In this document: positions 21,871 through 30,026 of the stretch, piece by piece
Position numbering within the stretch: the stretch's first letter is position 1
How the letters are laid out: each line of letters begins with the position of its first letter
NCBI GenBank assembly: GCA_947651395.1
Contig: CANSYW010000019.1
Coordinates: 1 to 34,325 of the forward strand
Direction of reading: 5' to 3'
Length of the DNA stretch: 34,325 nt
Source of the DNA: an uncultured Pseudoflavonifractor sp.
Lineage (GTDB): Bacteria; Bacillota; Clostridia; Oscillospirales; Oscillospiraceae
Position numbers and translations under genes: made by a program
The notes under the pieces: generated by a model
Database searches by the model: none
Told to the model about the DNA's origin: nothing
The model's input: the letters and a program-made list of their open reading frames with translations, nothing else

Positions 21871-23289
21871 ATGCGCCTGAACGCGCTGCTGGAGGGAGCG
21901 GGCTGTGTCAGCCCCGTTCCTCAGGACGTGGAAATCAAAGGCATTTCTTACGACACCAGAACGATAAAGCCCGGCGAGGTCTATGTGGCCCTGCGCGGGT
22001 ACAAGACGGACGGACACCGGTATGTGGCCCAGGCCCTTCAGAAGGGGGCCGCCGCCGTGGTCTGTGAGGAGGGTCCCGGTCTTCAGGTCCCTGACGGAAG
22101 GGCCGCCCTGGCGGCCATGTCCGCCAACTGGTTTGGCCATCCGGGCCGGGAGCTGGAGCTGGTGGGGGTCACCGGCACCAACGGTAAGACCACAGTCACC
22201 AGCCTGCTGTGGAGCCTTTTGAGGGAGACCCTGGGGACTGAGGTGGGGCTTTTGGGCACCAACGTCAACCGGGTGGGCCGGAGGGCTTACCCTGCCCAGC
22301 GCACCACTCCGGAGAGTTACGAGACCCAGCAATGGCTGCGCAGGATGGCAGATGAGGGCTGTACCCATGTGGTGATGGAGGTCTCTTCCCATGCCCTGTG
22401 CCTCCATCGGGTGGACGGTCTTACCTTCGGGGTGGGAGCCTTTACCAATCTGACCCAGGATCACCTGGACTTTCATAAGACCATGGAGGCCTACCGCCAG
22501 GCCAAGGGCCGGCTCTTTGCCCAGTGCCGCGGGGCGGTGATCAATGGGGACGATGAGGCCGGTAAATATTATGTCAACCAGCTCTTCCCCTCCGCCTTCA
22601 CCTATGCCGTAAACGGCCCTGCCGATCTCCGGGCCCGGGAGGTCGCCCTGTTTGCCGACCGTGTGACCTTCTCCGGGGAGACCTGGGAGGAGTGTGTTCC
22701 CGTGACCGTGCCCATCCCCGGTGAGTTCAGCGTCTATAACGCACTGTGCGTGCTCTCCTGTGCCCGGCTTTTGGGGGTGTCTCTGTCCCGGGGGGCGGCA
22801 GCCCTGGCCCATGTCCGTGGGGTCAAGGGCCGCATGGAGGTGGTCCCCATCCCAGGCCACGGCACGGTCATCATCGACTATGCCCACACCCCGGACGCCC
22901 TGGAGAACGCCCTTACCGCTCTGCGGGGCTTTACCAAGGGACGGCTGATCTGTCTCTTTGGCTGCGGCGGGGACCGGGACAGGACCAAGCGGCCTGTGAT
23001 GGGGGCCATTGCCCGGCGGCTTTCCGATGTGTGCATGGTGACCTCCGACAACCCCAGGACGGAGGAGCCGAAGGCCATCATCGACGACATTTTGGCGGGG
23101 ATGGAGCCCTTGGGAGAGACTGTGCTGGTGGAGCCCGACCGGGAGAAGGCCATCGGAGCAGCCCTTGGAATGCTGGGAGAGAGGGACGTGCTTTTGCTGG
23201 CTGGAAAGGGCCATGAGACCTATCAGGAAGTGATGGGGGAAAAGCGGCATATGGATGAGCGGGAGATCGTGGCGGGATATTTTTCCTGA
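21871..23289 (+). CDS. murE: UDP-MurNAc-tripeptide synthetase, meso-DAP type
   Basis: MurE adds the third residue to the UDP-MurNAc dipeptide. The 472-residue ligase has the N-terminal UMP-binding domain (SYDTRTIKPGEVYVALRG), the central ATPase with P-loop TGTNGKTT (101-108), and the C-terminal domain with DNPR (393-396), the signature of meso-diaminopimelate rather than lysine addition. EVSSHAL and FTNLTQDHLDFH are further family motifs. The ATG follows the repeat element, which provides the ribosome-binding site. In many clusters murF comes next; here mraY follows, behind its own promoter. Confidence 0.97.
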   Translation: MRLNALLEGAGCVSPVPQDVEIKGISYDTRTIKPGEVYVALRGYKTDGHRYVAQALQKGAAAVVCEEGPGLQVPDGRAALAAMSANWFGHPGRELELVGVTGTNGKTTVTSLLWSLLRETLGTEVGLLGTNVNRVGRRAYPAQRTTPESYETQQWLRRMADEGCTHVVMEVSSHALCLHRVDGLTFGVGAFTNLTQDHLDFHKTMEAYRQAKGRLFAQCRGAVINGDDEAGKYYVNQLFPSAFTYAVNGPADLRAREVALFADRVTFSGETWEECVPVTVPIPGEFSVYNALCVLSCARLLGVSLSRGAAALAHVRGVKGRMEVVPIPGHGTVIIDYAHTPDALENALTALRGFTKGRLICLFGCGGDRDRTKRPVMGAIARRLSDVCMVTSDNPRTEEPKAIIDDILAGMEPLGETVLVEPDREKAIGAALGMLGERDVLLLAGKGHETYQEVMGEKRHMDEREIVAGYFS

Positions 23290-23321
23290 CGGTTGCCAAC
23301 CGTGCCGTGATGTGATACAAT
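23289..23321 (+). promoter_or_regulatory. Internal promoter for mraY with operator-like palindrome
   Basis: TTGCCA (23293-23298), 17 bases and TACAAT (23316-23321) form a promoter starting four bases after the murE stop. A perfect 15-base palindrome, ACGGTTG-C-CAACCGT (23289-23303), covers the -35 box, as repressor sites often do. Confidence 0.7.
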
Positions 23322-23381
23322 AGCCGCTCGTGTGAAAGCGAAAGGAAGTTTTGCCTGAAAAGCGGGCAGGAGGTCTAAAAA

Positions 23382-24413
23382 ATGAGTGAAGAGATGCGGA
23401 TGATCCTGATCCTTGTGGCGGTGAGCTTTGTTCTGACGGTCCTGCTGGGCCGGCTGCTCATCCCGGTCCTGCGCGCCCTCCATGCGGGCCAGTCCATCAA
23501 GGAGATCGGGCCCAGGTGGCATATGTCCAAGCAGGGGACCCCCACCATGGGGGGACTCATGTTTATTTTGGCCATCGGCCTCATTGTAGTGGTCTTTACC
23601 ATAGGGGGGCGGATCGCCGGAGGGGGCGGCTCCTTTTGGGGCGGCGGGGATCTGGGCGGGCTCTATGTCTTTGGGTTTGCCCTGGTCTTCGGAGCCATCG
23701 GTTTTATCGACGACTATATGAAGGTGGTCCACCACGAGAATACCGGCCTGACCGCCGGGTGGAAGTTCCTCCTTCAGCTCTCCGCCGCCATTCTGATGAC
23801 GGTGTTGCTCAGACATGAGCACTATCTGGCCCCGAACCTTTATATCCCTTTTACCCATAACTTTTCCGTCCCCCTGCCCTGGCCTCTCTATATGGTGTTT
23901 GCCGCCTTTGTGATGGTGGGCTGTGTGAATGCGGTGAACATTACCGACGGGCTGGATGGACTGAGTTCCTCGGTGACGGTACCGGTGGCGGTCTTTTTCA
24001 TTGCCGTCACGGCTCTCTGGGGCAAGAGTGAGCTTACGGCCGTTGCCTGTGCTCTGCTGGGAGGACTGTTGGGCTTTTTGGTCTATAACCACTATCCCGC
24101 CCAGGTCTTCATGGGGGATACGGGCTCTCTCTTCCTGGGGGGAGCGGTGTGCGGCCTGGCCTTTGCCGCCGACATGCCCCTGGTGTTGGTGCTGGTGGGT
24201 GTGATCTACATCGCCGAGACCCTCTCCGACATCATCCAGGTCATCTATTTCAAGCTTACCCACGGCAAGCGTATTTTTAAGATGGCCCCCCTGCACCACC
24301 ATTTTGAGATGTGTGGCTGGAAGGAGAAGAAGGTGGTGGCGGTGTTCACCGCCATCTCCGCGATCTTTTGTGTGATCGCCTATCTGGGTGTGATGGAGCG
24401 GTATCTGATCTAA
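23382..24413 (+). CDS. mraY: Phospho-MurNAc-pentapeptide transferase
   Basis: MraY transfers phospho-MurNAc-pentapeptide from UDP to undecaprenyl phosphate, giving lipid I at the inner face of the membrane. The 343-residue protein has about ten transmembrane helices and the conserved motifs GTPTMGGLMF, GFIDDYMKV (catalytic Asp pair), NITDGLDGL, FMGDTGSLFLGG and PLHHHFEM. The ATG is preceded by CAGGAGGT. It lies behind a promoter of its own, so it can be transcribed apart from mraZ-murE. A 127-base spacer with repeat copy 2 follows, in the place where murD is usual. Confidence 0.97.
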   Translation: MSEEMRMILILVAVSFVLTVLLGRLLIPVLRALHAGQSIKEIGPRWHMSKQGTPTMGGLMFILAIGLIVVVFTIGGRIAGGGGSFWGGGDLGGLYVFGFALVFGAIGFIDDYMKVVHHENTGLTAGWKFLLQLSAAILMTVLLRHEHYLAPNLYIPFTHNFSVPLPWPLYMVFAAFVMVGCVNAVNITDGLDGLSSSVTVPVAVFFIAVTALWGKSELTAVACALLGGLLGFLVYNHYPAQVFMGDTGSLFLGGAVCGLAFAADMPLVLVLVGVIYIAETLSDIIQVIYFKLTHGKRIFKMAPLHHHFEMCGWKEKKVVAVFTAISAIFCVIAYLGVMERYLI

Positions 24414-24420
24414 GAAAAAT

Positions 24421-24532
24421 GGACCCCAAAAGGGCTGAAAGGCATTTTGGGAGAGGAGGAGCGGCAGGGAAGCCTGCGGAATTTTCGCCGCCGGCGCAGA
24501 TGCGGTGGAGCGAACTTTGTGACGACGAGGTG
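24421..24532 (+). repeat. Structured spacer element, copy 2 (before spoVE)
   Basis: This 112-base spacer repeats the order of parts seen before murE: a 5' stem CCCAAAA (24425-24431) / TTTTGGG (24445-24451), GAGAGGAGGAGCG, a central TTTTCGCC/GGCG region, and GAACTTTGTGA-CGACGAGGTG. The last 21 bases match copy 1 at 19 positions, and both differences are C for G. GAGGTG is the ribosome-binding site of spoVE. Stem sequences differ but the pairing is kept. Confidence 0.7.
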
Positions 24533-24540
24533 GTGGCACA

Positions 24541-25737
24541 ATGGCAAAAAGAGATCTGACCATGGAGCAGCAGCTCTCCCGGGGGCCGCTGGATCTTCCC
24601 TTTCTCATGCTGGTGGTCATGCTGACGGTGATCGGCGTCATCATGGTCTTCTCCGCCTCCTATGCCACTGCCCTCAATGAGGGAAAAGCGGCCACCCATT
24701 ACTTCATTCGCCAGGCGATCTTTGCGGGAATGGGGCTGGCGGCCATGTATGTCACCTCCAAGATCAACTACCAGCAGTTCCGCTGGATGTCCATTTTTGT
24801 GCTGGGGATCGCCATCGCGCTGCTGGTTCTGGTGCTGATACCCGGCATCCATACCAACCGGGCTGATGGAGTGAAGCGGTGGATCAGGGGTATCGGCCCC
24901 ATCCCGGACTTCCAGCCCTCCGAGGTGGCAAAGCTGGGCGTTACGCTCTACTTTGCCGCCCGGCTCAGTAAGCGGCACAGTGAGAAGAAGCGGCGCTACG
25001 ACACCCACACCTATGCCGGGATGACCCTCCAGAAGCTGGACGACTGGGGATTCATGGAGCTGCTGCCCTATGGTCTGATCCTGCTGGGCATTTTGATCCT
25101 TATGTATCTGGAGCCCCATCTGTCCGGCCTGATCCTTATCTTCATTCCCGCAGCCGCCATTCTCTTTGCCGGAGGTGTGAAGCTGCGCTGGTTCGCCATC
25201 GGCGGCGGTGCGGTGACAGCCCTTCTGGCCCTCACCATGCAGGGCTACCAGTCCACCCGTATCCTGGTCTGGCAGGATCCCTGGGCCTATCCCCAGAACG
25301 GTGGATATCAGATCATCCAGTCTCTCTACGCCATCGGCTCCGGGGGACTGTTCGGCGTGGGCTTCGGCCAGAGCCGCCAGAAGCAGCTGTTTTTGCCCGA
25401 ACCGGAGAACGACTTTATCTTCTCCATCGTCTGTGAGGAGCTGGGCCTGATCGGGGCGGGGCTTATTCTGGCCCTGTTCGTTATGCTCATCCTGCGGGGC
25501 TACTGGATCGCCCTCCACGCCAGAGATCGGTTTGGCTCTCTGCTGGCGGTGGGCATCACCACACTGCTGGCGGTACAGGTGTTCCTGAATATCTCGGTGG
25601 TCACCAATTTCCTGCCCACCACCGGTATCTCGCTGCCTTTCTTCAGTTATGGCGGCACCGCTCTGATCATCCAGCTCATGGAGATGGGCATCGTACTGAG
25701 TGTGTCCAGACAAATACCGGTCACAAAGCAAGGCTAG
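24541..25737 (+). CDS. spoVE: SEDS-family peptidoglycan glycosyltransferase (SpoVE/FtsW)
   Basis: SEDS proteins polymerise lipid II into glycan strands with a cognate class B PBP. The 398-residue protein has about ten transmembrane helices and family motifs: FSASYATAL in TM1, PIPDFQPSEVAKLG, MYLEPHLSG, QGYQSTRI, GVGFGQSRQKQLFLPEPENDFIFS (conserved Asp in the last part), and LPTTGISLPFFSYGG near the end. A short cytoplasmic loop (about 146-170, SKRHSEKKRRYDTHTYAG) is basic. The spoVD/spoVE pair in one cluster fits cortex synthesis in sporulation, but it may instead be the vegetative FtsW; there is no second candidate in the window. Confidence 0.93.
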   Translation: MAKRDLTMEQQLSRGPLDLPFLMLVVMLTVIGVIMVFSASYATALNEGKAATHYFIRQAIFAGMGLAAMYVTSKINYQQFRWMSIFVLGIAIALLVLVLIPGIHTNRADGVKRWIRGIGPIPDFQPSEVAKLGVTLYFAARLSKRHSEKKRRYDTHTYAGMTLQKLDDWGFMELLPYGLILLGILILMYLEPHLSGLILIFIPAAAILFAGGVKLRWFAIGGGAVTALLALTMQGYQSTRILVWQDPWAYPQNGGYQIIQSLYAIGSGGLFGVGFGQSRQKQLFLPEPENDFIFSIVCEELGLIGAGLILALFVMLILRGYWIALHARDRFGSLLAVGITTLLAVQVFLNISVVTNFLPTTGISLPFFSYGGTALIIQLMEMGIVLSVSRQIPVTKQG

Positions 25738-25803
25738 CAGCGCGGAGCAAGGGGGCGGGCAGACAGTCCCTTGCAGAACGCGACAAGGTTAGGGGGCCTT
25801 TTT

Positions 25804-26922
25804 ATGAACATTCTTTTTACCTGCGGCGGTACCGCCGGCCATATCAATCCCGCTGTGGCCCTGGCCCGGATGTTCCGGGAGCGGGATCACGCCGACATCC
25901 TCTTTGTGGGTGCGGATGGGGGCATGGAGCAGCGTCTGGTGCCCAAGGAGGGCTTTGAACTGAAAATGGTGACCATCACCAATTTTCGCCGATCCCTCAC
26001 CCCTGCCGCCATCGGCCACAACCTGGGTACCGTGGTGAATATGGCGCGCTCCGACCGCCAGGCCAGAGCCATTCTGGACGACTTCAAACCCGACCTGGTG
26101 GTGGGCACCGGAGGCTATGCCTCTTACCCGGTGGTGAAGGCTGCCGCCAAACGGGGGATCCCCACCGCCGTCCATGAGTCCAACGCGGTGCCCGGGCTCA
26201 CCACCAAAGCCCTCAGTAAGGTCACCGACACGGTGATGGTGGGCTTTGCCGAGAGCCGGGAGCACTATGAAGATCCCGATAAGGTGGTGGTCACCGGCAC
26301 CCCTGTCCGGGGGGACTTTTTCCGCTATACCCGCGCCGAGGCCCGGCAGCAGCTGGGTCTTAGCGACGATCGGCCCCTGCTCCTGTCCTACTGGGGGAGC
26401 CTGGGGGCGGAGCGGATGAACCGCTGTATGACCGAGTTTATCCTGCTGGAGAGCAGAGCCGGAGCCCCCTTCCGCCACATACACGGGGCGGGCCGGGATT
26501 TTGCCGTCATGACGAAGGAGCTGTCCGCCGCCGGCGGGGCCGGGGAGAGCCTGGACGGGGTAGAGGTACGGGAGTACATCTACGACATGCCCCTGGTGAT
26601 GGCGGCCGCCGATCTGGTGCTCTGCCGCTCGGGGGCCTCCACCATCTCGGAGCTGTCCGCCATCGCCAAGCCCTCCGTTCTCGTGCCCTCTCCCAATGTC
26701 ACTGCGGATCATCAGACCAAGAACGCCAAGGTGCTCTCTGAGGCGGGAGGGGCCCTCCTTCTGCCGGAGAAGGACTGCTCGGGCGAGCGGCTGTTTGAGG
26801 AGGTGCGGAAGCTCCTCTCAGACGGGCCCCGCCGCGCGGAAATGAGCCGGAAGCTCTCCGCCATGGCCATTCCGGACGCCAACGAAAAGATCTACGCTAC
26901 CCTGAAGGGCCTGCTTCGCTGA
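25804..26922 (+). CDS. murG: Lipid II synthase (UDP-GlcNAc transferase)
   Basis: MurG adds GlcNAc to lipid I on the cytoplasmic membrane face. The 372-residue GT-B enzyme shows the N-terminal glycine-rich loop TCGGTAGHINPA (family form GGTGGH), GTGGYASYP, HESNAVPGLTTKAL, and the C-terminal donor-site region CRSGASTISELSAIAKPSVLVPSP with ADHQTKNA. The ATG at 25804 is preceded by AGGGGG; a longer in-frame TTG start at 25771 has no ribosome-binding site. The 66-base spacer from spoVE includes a GCAAGGG/CCCTTGC stem (from about 25748 to 25774). murC or murB usually lie near; neither is here. Confidence 0.96.
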   Translation: MNILFTCGGTAGHINPAVALARMFRERDHADILFVGADGGMEQRLVPKEGFELKMVTITNFRRSLTPAAIGHNLGTVVNMARSDRQARAILDDFKPDLVVGTGGYASYPVVKAAAKRGIPTAVHESNAVPGLTTKALSKVTDTVMVGFAESREHYEDPDKVVVTGTPVRGDFFRYTRAEARQQLGLSDDRPLLLSYWGSLGAERMNRCMTEFILLESRAGAPFRHIHGAGRDFAVMTKELSAAGGAGESLDGVEVREYIYDMPLVMAAADLVLCRSGASTISELSAIAKPSVLVPSPNVTADHQTKNAKVLSEAGGALLLPEKDCSGERLFEEVRKLLSDGPRRAEMSRKLSAMAIPDANEKIYATLKGLLR

Positions 26923-26953
26923 AGCACCTCCGCCCGACCTGGGATTGACCCCA

Positions 26954-27006
26954 ATTTGCCCTCCCGCATAGGATGACCCGAAGGAAATCCGATAGGGAGG
27001 GCAAAT
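26954..27006 (+). promoter_or_regulatory. Hairpin that sequesters the murA ribosome-binding site
   Basis: ATTTGCCCTCCC (26954-26965) pairs perfectly over 12 bases with GGGAGGGCAAAT (26995-27006). The right arm holds the Shine-Dalgarno GGGAGG and ends one base before the ATG at 27008. The 29-base loop can form an inner GGAT/ATCC stem. There is no T tract, so this is not a terminator. Folding would block ribosome access, which suggests translational control of murA. Confidence 0.75.
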
Positions 27007-27007
27007 C

Positions 27008-28276
27008 ATGAGCATATTGAGGATCGAGGGGGGCCGTCCGCTTCGGGGCAGCGTCCATGTACAGGGGGCGAAGAACAGCGTGCTGCCCATCCTGGCCGGG
27101 ACCTTTCTGGCCCGGGGTGTGTGCGTGGTACATAACTGTCCCCGGCTCACCGACGTGGAGTACACCCTCTCCATATTAAAGCACCTGGGCTGCCGGGTGG
27201 GACGGGAGGAGGACACCGTGACGGTGGACGCCTCCGACCCCGTGGCGGCTGACGTACCCGATAACCTGATGCGCCAGATGCGCTCCTCTGTCGTCTTTCT
27301 GGGGCCTATCCTGGGGAGAATGGGAAGGGCGGAGCTGAGCTATCCCGGGGGCTGTGAGCTGGGGCCCCGGCCGATTGATCTCCACCTGTCCGCGCTGCGG
27401 GCCATGGGGGCCGATATCCGGGAGGAGGGCGGCCGGCTCGTCTGCGGCGGCCGCCTCACCGGCGGGGACGTGACCCTGTCCCTGCCCAGTGTGGGAGCCA
27501 CGGAAAACGCCATGCTGGCCGCCGTGGCGGCGGAGGGGATCACCACCATCACCAACGCGGCCCGGGAGCCGGAGCTGGTGGATCTGCAGGCTTTTCTCAA
27601 CACCCTGGGGGCCGATGTGCGGGGAGCGGGAAGCTCGGTCATCACCATTCGGGGCGGGCGGCCCCTCCACGGAGGGGAGCACACCGTCATCGCCGACCGT
27701 ATCGTGGCCTGTACCTACCTCTCGGCGGTGGCCGCTGCCGGCGGCGAGGGGGAGATCACCGGTGTGGACTGGCGGCACCTGTCCACCGTGACCGCCGTTT
27801 TGGCGGAGGCGGGCTGTGGAGTGACGAGCTCCCCCGATACCATTGCCATCACCGCGCCCCCGGTGCTGAAAGGGGTGCGGCCCATCCGTACCGCGCCCTA
27901 TCCCGGCTTTCCCACCGACGCCCAGGCGGTGGTCATGGCTGCCCTTTGCAAGGCCCAGGGCGCCACGGTCTTTTCGGAGAATATGTTTGACAGCCGATAC
28001 CGTCATGTGGATGAGCTCTCCCGTATGGGGGCGGATATCCGGGTAGAGGGACGGGTGGCGGTGGTCTATGGCGTGCCCCGCCTCTCAGGGGCACGGGTGT
28101 GCTCCACCGACCTGCGGGGAGGCGCGGCTCTGGCGGTGGCCGGAGTGGGCGCCGAGGGGACGACCCTGCTGGGGGAGCTGCAGCATGTGGATCGGGGCTA
28201 CGCCGATCTGGCTGCCGACCTGCGGGCGCTGGGCGCGGATATCCGCCGGGAGGAGAGGGAATGGTCGGGTACATAA
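27008..28276 (+). CDS. murA: UDP-GlcNAc 1-carboxyvinyltransferase
   Basis: MurA makes the first committed step of peptidoglycan synthesis, transferring enolpyruvate from PEP to UDP-GlcNAc. The 422-residue protein is a two-domain EPSP-synthase-like fold. Lys22 (QGAKNSVLP) and the active-site Cys116 in GGCELGPRPIDLH are present, so the fosfomycin-reactive cysteine is kept. Other family motifs are PGFPTDAQAV and ENMFDSRYRHVDEL. Translation start is at 27008, directly after a stem that buries the ribosome-binding site. It is the sole murA copy in the window; many Firmicutes have two. Confidence 0.96.
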   Translation: MSILRIEGGRPLRGSVHVQGAKNSVLPILAGTFLARGVCVVHNCPRLTDVEYTLSILKHLGCRVGREEDTVTVDASDPVAADVPDNLMRQMRSSVVFLGPILGRMGRAELSYPGGCELGPRPIDLHLSALRAMGADIREEGGRLVCGGRLTGGDVTLSLPSVGATENAMLAAVAAEGITTITNAAREPELVDLQAFLNTLGADVRGAGSSVITIRGGRPLHGGEHTVIADRIVACTYLSAVAAAGGEGEITGVDWRHLSTVTAVLAEAGCGVTSSPDTIAITAPPVLKGVRPIRTAPYPGFPTDAQAVVMAALCKAQGATVFSENMFDSRYRHVDELSRMGADIRVEGRVAVVYGVPRLSGARVCSTDLRGGAALAVAGVGAEGTTLLGELQHVDRGYADLAADLRALGADIRREEREWSGT

Positions 28277-28314
28277 TATTGTAAGCAAATTTTAACGACT
28301 TTTTATTTTTTCAG

Positions 28315-28323
28315 TGATATAAT
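28315..28323 (+). promoter_or_regulatory. Extended -10 promoter before ftsQ
   Basis: TGATATAAT (28315-28323) is a perfect extended -10 (TGn-TATAAT) in an AT-rich stretch after murA. No good -35 sits at 17 bases (ACGACT at 28295-28300). A small hairpin AATGGCT-CTG-AGCCATT (28353-28369) lies in the leader. It could give ftsQ-ftsZ transcription independent of the mraZ promoter. Confidence 0.6.
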
Positions 28324-28396
28324 AGCCGCCATCGGCTGTTGTATCGACTTAAAATGGCTCTGAGCCATTGAGAGCGTTAAAATCAGGAGGAGACCC

Positions 28397-29287
28397 ATGG
28401 CGGCGAGGAAGACACGAAATCGACATCGGCGCAGGAGAGGACGCTTTGGCTTCCTCTATAAGCTGTTGTCCTTTTTGGTCATCCTGGCCGCCATTTTGGT
28501 GGGCTGTGTGGCTTTTTTCCGGGTCAATCAGATCACGGTGGAGGGCAACAGCCGCTATTCCGCCCAGGAGATCATTCAGGCTTCCGGGGTGGAGCTGGGG
28601 GAGAATCTGTTGCTCATCAGCAAGCCCCAGACCGCGGGCAGCATTCAAAAGCAGCTGCCCTATGTGCAGAATGTTTTCGTAGTCCGCCGTCCGCCTGACG
28701 GGTTGACCCTGCGGGTCACCGAGTCCACGGTGGCGGCCGTGATCCAGGCGGGGGACGCATGGTGGCTCATGGACGCCCGGGGCAAGCTGTTGGACTGGGG
28801 AGATGAGAGCGTGAAGGGCACGCTCCCGGTGGTCAGCGGGATCCATCCCACCGAGCCCGGTTTGGGAGACTGGTTGACGGTGGAGCCGGAGGAGCGGCTG
28901 AAACTGGAGAGCCTGGAAGGGCTCCTCACCGCTCTGGCCAACCGGGGCATGGTGGGCAATGTAACGGGATTTGTGGATCTGAATGCGGCCAACACCATCT
29001 ACTTTGGCTTTGGCGATAATCTCACTGTGGCGGTGCCCATGTCGGGAGATTTTGACCGCTGGGCCTTCCAGCTCCAGCGGGTGTTGGAGACCTTCCAGCA
29101 GCGGGGAGGATCGGTGACGGGGACCCTGGATCTGACCTATGGGGATGAGCAGGCCCGTCTGCTTACCGAGCGTTGGCTTCCGGGCCGGGATGAAGAAGGA
29201 GAGGAGGCGGAGAATGATGGAGCGGGAACGGACGGACAGCCCGTCGACGAACAGCGGGAGCCGGACAGCCCGGCAGCAGGGGAATAA
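28397..29287 (+). CDS. ftsQ: Cell division protein FtsQ/DivIB
   Basis: FtsQ/DivIB is a bitopic division protein that scaffolds FtsL and FtsB/DivIC. The 296-residue protein has a very basic cytoplasmic N-terminus (RKTRNRHRRRRGR), a transmembrane helix (about 22-41), a POTRA domain starting FRVNQITVEGNSRYSAQEII (about 42-112), the FtsQ beta domain (about 115-255) and a long acidic tail (DEEGEEAENDG...) likely unstructured. The tail is encoded in the region where the next gene already begins, a 74-base overlap in another frame. CAGGAGGAG precedes the ATG. Its own promoter-like -10 lies about 75 bases upstream. Confidence 0.92.
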   Translation: MAARKTRNRHRRRRGRFGFLYKLLSFLVILAAILVGCVAFFRVNQITVEGNSRYSAQEIIQASGVELGENLLLISKPQTAGSIQKQLPYVQNVFVVRRPPDGLTLRVTESTVAAVIQAGDAWWLMDARGKLLDWGDESVKGTLPVVSGIHPTEPGLGDWLTVEPEERLKLESLEGLLTALANRGMVGNVTGFVDLNAANTIYFGFGDNLTVAVPMSGDFDRWAFQLQRVLETFQQRGGSVTGTLDLTYGDEQARLLTERWLPGRDEEGEEAENDGAGTDGQPVDEQREPDSPAAGE

Positions 29288-30026
29288 GTCCCACGGCACC
29301 GTGGCCCTGACGGCGGTCTTTATCATTGTGGGATTTTTGCTGGCCTCCCAACTTCAAAGCGTCCGCTTCAATACCCAGGCTGACGCCGCTGCCGCCGGGC
29401 GGCTGGAGACCCTTCAACAGCTCTATAATCAGGAGTTGGACAAGGCGGAGGGACTGGAGCGGCAGCTGGACCAGACCCAGGAGGAGCTGGCTCTCTATCG
29501 CCGCCAGGCCAGCGAGGGCACCGAGGAGGGCGAGGCCCTTCGCGCAGAGCTGGAGAAGCTGGAACTGACCGCTGGACTGGTGGAGCTCACCGGGCCGGGG
29601 GTGTCGGTCATCCTCTCCGATTCCACCGCCGTCAACACCACCGGGGATGAGGCCGATTACCTCATCCATGACTCCGATCTTCTCTCTGTGGTCAATGAGC
29701 TGCGCTCCGCCGGAGCGGAGGCCATCTCTCTCAACGGGGAACGGCTGCTGGCCACCAGCGAGATCCGCTGTACCGGCGCTGTGGTGACCGTGAACGGCCG
29801 CCGGTACGCGGCCCCCTATGTGATCTTTGCCATTGGGGATCCGGGTACCCTCTATAGCGCCCTGACCATGCGCAACGGTGTGGTGGATATCCTCAGCCAG
29901 TGGCGGATCCAGGTACAGGTCTCCACCAGTGAACAGCTCACCATTCCCAAGTATCAGGGAACGGTGGAGTACCGGTACGCCAAGGCAGTGGAGCCTGCCC
30001 TGCCGGAGGAAGGGGGCGGAGTTTGA
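29214..30026 (+). CDS. DUF881 membrane protein (YlxW/YlxX-like)
   Basis: DUF881 proteins are found between divIB and ftsZ in Firmicutes and Actinobacteria; their function is not known. The 270-residue protein has a charged N-terminus, one transmembrane helix (about 28-45, TVALTAVFIIVGFLLASQL), a coiled coil (about 58-118, LETLQQLYNQELDKAEGLERQL), and the extracellular DUF881 domain (about 120-260, LTGPGVSVILSD, DLLSVVNELRSAGAEAISLNGERL). The start at 29214 (or the ATG at 29217) is chosen for the GGAGAGGAGG before it, although it overlaps ftsQ by 74 bases; without it the only option is a poorly supported GTG after the ftsQ stop. Bacillus has two such genes, here there is one. Confidence 0.88.
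   Translation: MMERERTDSPSTNSGSRTARQQGNKSHGTVALTAVFIIVGFLLASQLQSVRFNTQADAAAAGRLETLQQLYNQELDKAEGLERQLDQTQEELALYRRQASEGTEEGEALRAELEKLELTAGLVELTGPGVSVILSDSTAVNTTGDEADYLIHDSDLLSVVNELRSAGAEAISLNGERLLATSEIRCTGAVVTVNGRRYAAPYVIFAIGDPGTLYSALTMRNGVVDILSQWRIQVQVSTSEQLTIPKYQGTVEYRYAKAVEPALPEEGGGV

Noticed and set aside
23322-23381. Possible third, degraded copy of the murE/spoVE spacer element before mraY (GAAAGCGAAAGGAAGTTTTG)
   Set aside because: Similarity is short and lacks the 5' stem and the GACGAGG end.
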